Under the pieces are notes generated by a model that had not been told where the DNA came from, did no database searches, and saw only the letters and a program-made list of their open reading frames with translations. Shown here in pieces: positions 61,301 through 64,000 of a DNA stretch of 64,000 nt (position 1 is its first letter; every line of letters begins with the position of its first letter). Source of the DNA: Macrocystis pyrifera. Its lineage: Eukaryota > Sar > Phaeophyceae > Laminariales > Laminariaceae. The position numbers and the translations under genes were made by a program. The stretch covers positions 9,166,626 through 9,230,625 of the forward strand of contig JASSKH010000017.1 of assembly GCA_031763025.1 (NCBI GenBank). The letters are read 5' to 3'.

Positions 61301-61752
61301 TTTAGCTTCAGGAAGCTTGGCAGCCTTAGCGCCGCGGATACCAAACCGCTCTCCAACTAAGTACTATCAATAGTGTACTGCCCCCCTGCCCCCTTTGAAA
61401 CCCTTTTTGACCGTGGACGGTGTTTTCGCCAGCTTCACGAGCCACCGACTGCCCACAAACATCATGTACACCATAATTTGATGAATTAAAATAGATAATA
61501 GCGGTGTGGTGCGGCCCGTTTCTCGTCGATTCTCCGACCTTTTAACCTTGCGCTTGCACCGCATTGCCCTGTCGACTGCCCCCGGGTGGCGTCATTTCAT
61601 GCCCGCCCCCTGTTCTGAAGGTGATGGAGACGGCCTTTATCTACCAGGGGAAGTTGAAGGGCAAGCGCGTCAGACCGGCCCGCATTTACTACATCCGCGA
61701 GCTAGACCAGAAGTACTACCGAATTACCGGTGGCGGGGGTTCGGAGTACTAA
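58353..61752 (+). CDS. MRPL19: bacterial-type ribosomal protein L19 (bL19), probably mitochondrial, 5' end missing
   Basis: bL19 sits at the subunit interface of bacterial-type ribosomes. A nuclear, intron-containing copy implies import into an organelle; mitochondrion is my inference because algal plastids often encode their own L19. Four exons join in phase 0: 58353-58449 (LLLSQLRAEQ, MKIGDAIEVT), 59359-59418 (TTQVRGVLVRK), 60028-60132 (NKGIDSTILLRDV, PLFSPLMESIQ) and 61621-61752 (KRVRPARIYYIREL, stop TAA). Together they cover the family core: the GD-IEV strand, the RGVL--K turn, the SP-ME hairpin and the basic RPARIYYIRE end. The targeting-peptide exon upstream of 58353 was not found. Intron 1 holds a MITE. 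Confidence 0.85.
59178..59284. mobile_element. ~105-bp TA-flanked MITE, copy 8 (left end decayed)
   Basis: The core and right end (AGTCCCCCG) match the family; the left inverted repeat is partly lost. It lies in intron 1 of the L19 gene. Confidence 0.75.
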
Positions 61753-61937
61753 GTTGGAGTGATGAGTGTGTGTTTTGTTGGCTGCTCTCAAGCCCGCTTC
61801 AAGAGCGGACGAACTGTGTTCGGCAACTAGGATAATGTGATAAAGGCCTTTGAGAGTTCGCACGAGTCAGCCGGCAGTCTATCCGCGACTGGCGGCTGTC
61901 GAGCCTGTTTGCTACAGGCTAATACTAGTATATTACG

Positions 61938-62112
61938 TTGAGGGTTATGCGCGGGAGGAGTCTGGACGGAGTCGGTGGAGGCGGTCTCGGGCTCTTGGCC
62001 ACTATGGGAACAGCCGAACGAACCCGATCCCAAGACTTACTTCAAATGCTTCTTGTCCCCGAAATACGGGTCGCAGGCGTGAAGGAGTTCATAAAGAATA
62101 TCAGGTACCAGG
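61938..62112 (+). CDS. candidate 5' exon of an unknown gene
   Basis: From the ATG at about 61938 or 62005 the frame reads MGTAERTRSQDLLQMLLVPE and RVAGVKEFIKNIRYQ, then stops at a textbook donor (CAG, then GTAAGT) at 62112. No family is recognised and no partner exon was found. It starts about 190 bp after the L19 stop. The donor overlaps a TACCAGGTA motif. Confidence 0.4.
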
Positions 62113-62457
62113 TAAGTAAGTGTTTCGGCGGTGCCGGGTGACAGCCTTCAGAAAGGCACGTCCTGGCCTTGACAACGTGCTCTCCTGTTTAGCTATGACC
62201 TGCTGAAGCCGGTTGTTGGAGGCTTACGGGCTGGCGTGTTGATACGGGTGACCACCCTTTCGACACCTCGAGCTGCCAACAATTGAAGCACCACCCCTAA
62301 AGACACCTAACTCACAAATATACAGCAACTGCTGCAAACAACCACCTTCATGTGCGCAACCCGCCATTCGACACGTCGAAGCGGATACTATTGTTAAACT
62401 GTGTATTTTTCAAGGACGATGCGAACAATCCACTACTAAACCCGATCGACTAAAGCC

Positions 62458-62590
62458 CGCATACTAAGTAGTACCATTAACAGCTTCTTCCTTCCGTAGT
62501 AGTCCTTGTAGTCCAGGAAGTTGCCTGTTCCGCCCAGAACGCAATAGTTCCACCTCAATATCTGCTATTTGAATATTACGTTGTTTGTTC
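62458..62590 (-). CDS. candidate terminal exon
   Basis: The minus strand gives NYCVLGGTGNFLDYKDYYG, which recalls the GGTG-F-x turn of dirigent/allene-oxide-cyclase-like barrels. A weak acceptor (AAATAGCAG) is near 62590. It could be the last exon of a gene whose other exons I did not find; a second open frame overlaps it, so this is tentative. Confidence 0.3.
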
Positions 62591-63117
62591 CCCTCCTCCG
62601 GGCGAGTGCCGCACAAGCTGCAACTGTAATGGTAAATTGCAGTGAGCGCATCAATCGATCGAACCCGGACAGCATCGCCGCTTATGTACAAAAACATACG
62701 TTTTTACTTGCAGAAACCATCTGAATTTGCCATATCATATTATACTACAATACGTACTGGTACTAATTGGCGGATGTCTTGAATACTGCGGAGCCTGTGG
62801 CAGTGGGCAAAAAACAGCACCCAGGGGGCAATAGTAGACAAGAGTCATGACTCCTATCACTAGGCCAATTTACGTTCACTACCCCATACCATTGGCCAAG
62901 TACGTTCACTACCCCATACCAGGAAGGTCAGAGGATATCACGACAATCCCCCGCCATATCGAATAACCGAACAACGGACGACGTAAAAACAAGATAAAGG
63001 TCATTCATCTATATAAATATAAATATAAAGGACGTGCATCTTTATTTACGAACGGTCTCTTATCTACTGCTGTGGAACAAGAGGTCTCTCGTCGTTCAAA
63101 GAAAGGTCTTGCATCCT

Positions 63118-63972
63118 TCACGATTCCGTCGCCCGAGAGTCCATCTTGTGTCGCTGCGACCGCCGCTCCACGGCAGACAGCACCTCCAACGCGGCCGAAG
63201 TTATGCGCGTGCCGGGACCGAAAATAGCCTCCACTCCGACCTCCTTGAGGAACGGGTAGTCTTGGGGGGGGATAACACCACCGCAGACGACAACAATATC
63301 GCCAGCGCCCATCGCCTTGAGGGCCTCGATCAACTGCGGGATAAGGGTCTTGTGGCCGGCAGCTTGCGAGCTAACACCGACTACGTGTACGTCCGCGTCG
63401 ACCGCTTGCTGAGCCACCTCTTCTGGTGTCTGCGAGGAGGGGGAAGGGGGCGGAGAACAACGCAGCGCGTACGTGCGTTGGCTAACTGACCGCGTCGACA
63501 TGCAATTTGCAAGAGACGCGCTGGAACTGGAAGCAGTACCCAGAGTCGGACCTTGTACCACTCCAAAATGTATCACACTATAATTTCAAATATTTTTTTC
63601 GGCGAAAAGAGTGTGTGTTTTTTTCAAAGGAAGCAGGTCCACGAGTTACTGCAAGCACACGTGCTCCAACTCTAATTCCAAGTATTTTATAACCGAAAAA
63701 GGGGCTGAGGGTTAAGTTAACATTATTCTATGCACGCCGGTGTTACACAACCAGTGCCAGATAGACAACGGTTCTCTACATGCGAACACATGCCTGCAAC
63801 GCTCTTGCCTTTGAACTTTACTGTACGGCCGTTCTTCAGGCGATAAGCTATTACAGTATACACCATGCACCTGAAAAAGCGGTCCGACGTCGACGTCGTA
63901 ACCAAGGTCCGCGAATCCGCTGGCAATGACCTTCCCGCCTCGGTCGTGACCGTCTTGCCCCATTTTCGCGAC
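63118..63972 (-). CDS. MUT: methylmalonyl-CoA mutase, C-terminal B12-binding domain (partial at right edge)
   Basis: The enzyme isomerises methylmalonyl-CoA to succinyl-CoA in mitochondria, using adenosylcobalamin. Two exons are present: 63871-63972 ([18 protein letters not shown], with the cobalamin-ligand signature D-x-H-x-x-G in DGHDRG; ends DVDVGPLFQ) and 63118-63429 ([67 protein letters not shown], stop). They join in phase 0 between standard donor (CAG, then GTGCAT) and acceptor (CTCCTCGCAG) sites. The 137 residues are the Rossmann-like cobalamin domain; the catalytic TIM barrel lies beyond 64000. Gene direction and end are secure. Confidence 0.95.
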
Positions 63973-64000
63973 CTGTGGACAAGCAAGCACGTCCAAAGGA

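Noticed and set aside
61290-61370. tRNA-like sequence (AGTTGGAGAGCGG on the minus strand)
   Set aside because: Only a D-arm-like piece is present; there is no B-box at the right distance and no acceptor stem. It might instead be a protein-coding end (GERFGIRGAKAAK), but no supporting exon was found.
63034-63489. A 151-codon plus-strand frame
   Set aside because: It is a shadow of the methylmalonyl-CoA mutase exon on the minus strand.

Overview
The window looks like nuclear DNA of an intron-rich eukaryote. Coding sequence comes as short GC-rich islands with GT-AG boundaries and matching phases, in a lower-GC, repeat-laden background. I see no operons, no bacterial-style gene packing and no CRISPR array. 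A stramenopile, most likely a brown alga, fits the GC-rich exons in long introns, a B12-dependent methylmalonyl-CoA mutase and a PTEN with a novel tail. That is inference; other intron-rich eukaryotes are not excluded.

Four genes can be assembled by exon phase. (1) 7177-12605, minus: an unrecognised low-complexity, partly coiled-coil protein in six exons. (2) 19203-36965, minus: a PTEN-like phosphoinositide 3-phosphatase (phosphatase plus C2 domain) with a long disordered and coiled-coil tail, in eleven exons, one intron being 6.8 kb. (3) 58353-61752, plus: a bacterial-type ribosomal protein L19, probably mitochondrial; its 5' exons were not found. (4) 63118-63972, minus: the last two exons of methylmalonyl-CoA mutase, the B12-binding domain, running off the right edge. 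Weaker candidate exons are listed separately. Genes 1 and 2 each need a frame change exactly at an 8-base G/C homopolymer, which points to assembly error or tract slippage rather than gene death.

Most of the rest is transposons. A non-LTR LINE (555-4252) with a poly-C tail heads the window. A repeat family 'X' ends in the same GAGTAC-poly-C tail as the LINE and forms clusters at 4.3, 14.8, 20.7-21.6 and 42.0-44.4 kb; one copy is split by a tRNA-derived SINE. There are eight copies of a ~105-bp TA-flanked MITE, two ~500-bp foldback MITEs with 3-bp TCA target duplications, two adjacent 0.8-kb TIR elements (one carrying a nested MITE), two copies of a ~700-bp TIR element, and one small TRIM-type LTR element with an internal tRNA-like segment.

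The most unexplained signal is a 9-bp palindrome, TACCWGGTA, present about 35 times by eye against about 0.5 expected. It lies in introns and intergenic DNA, recurs in a minisatellite at 55.96-56.25 kb, and in one place coincides with a strong splice donor (62104-62112).
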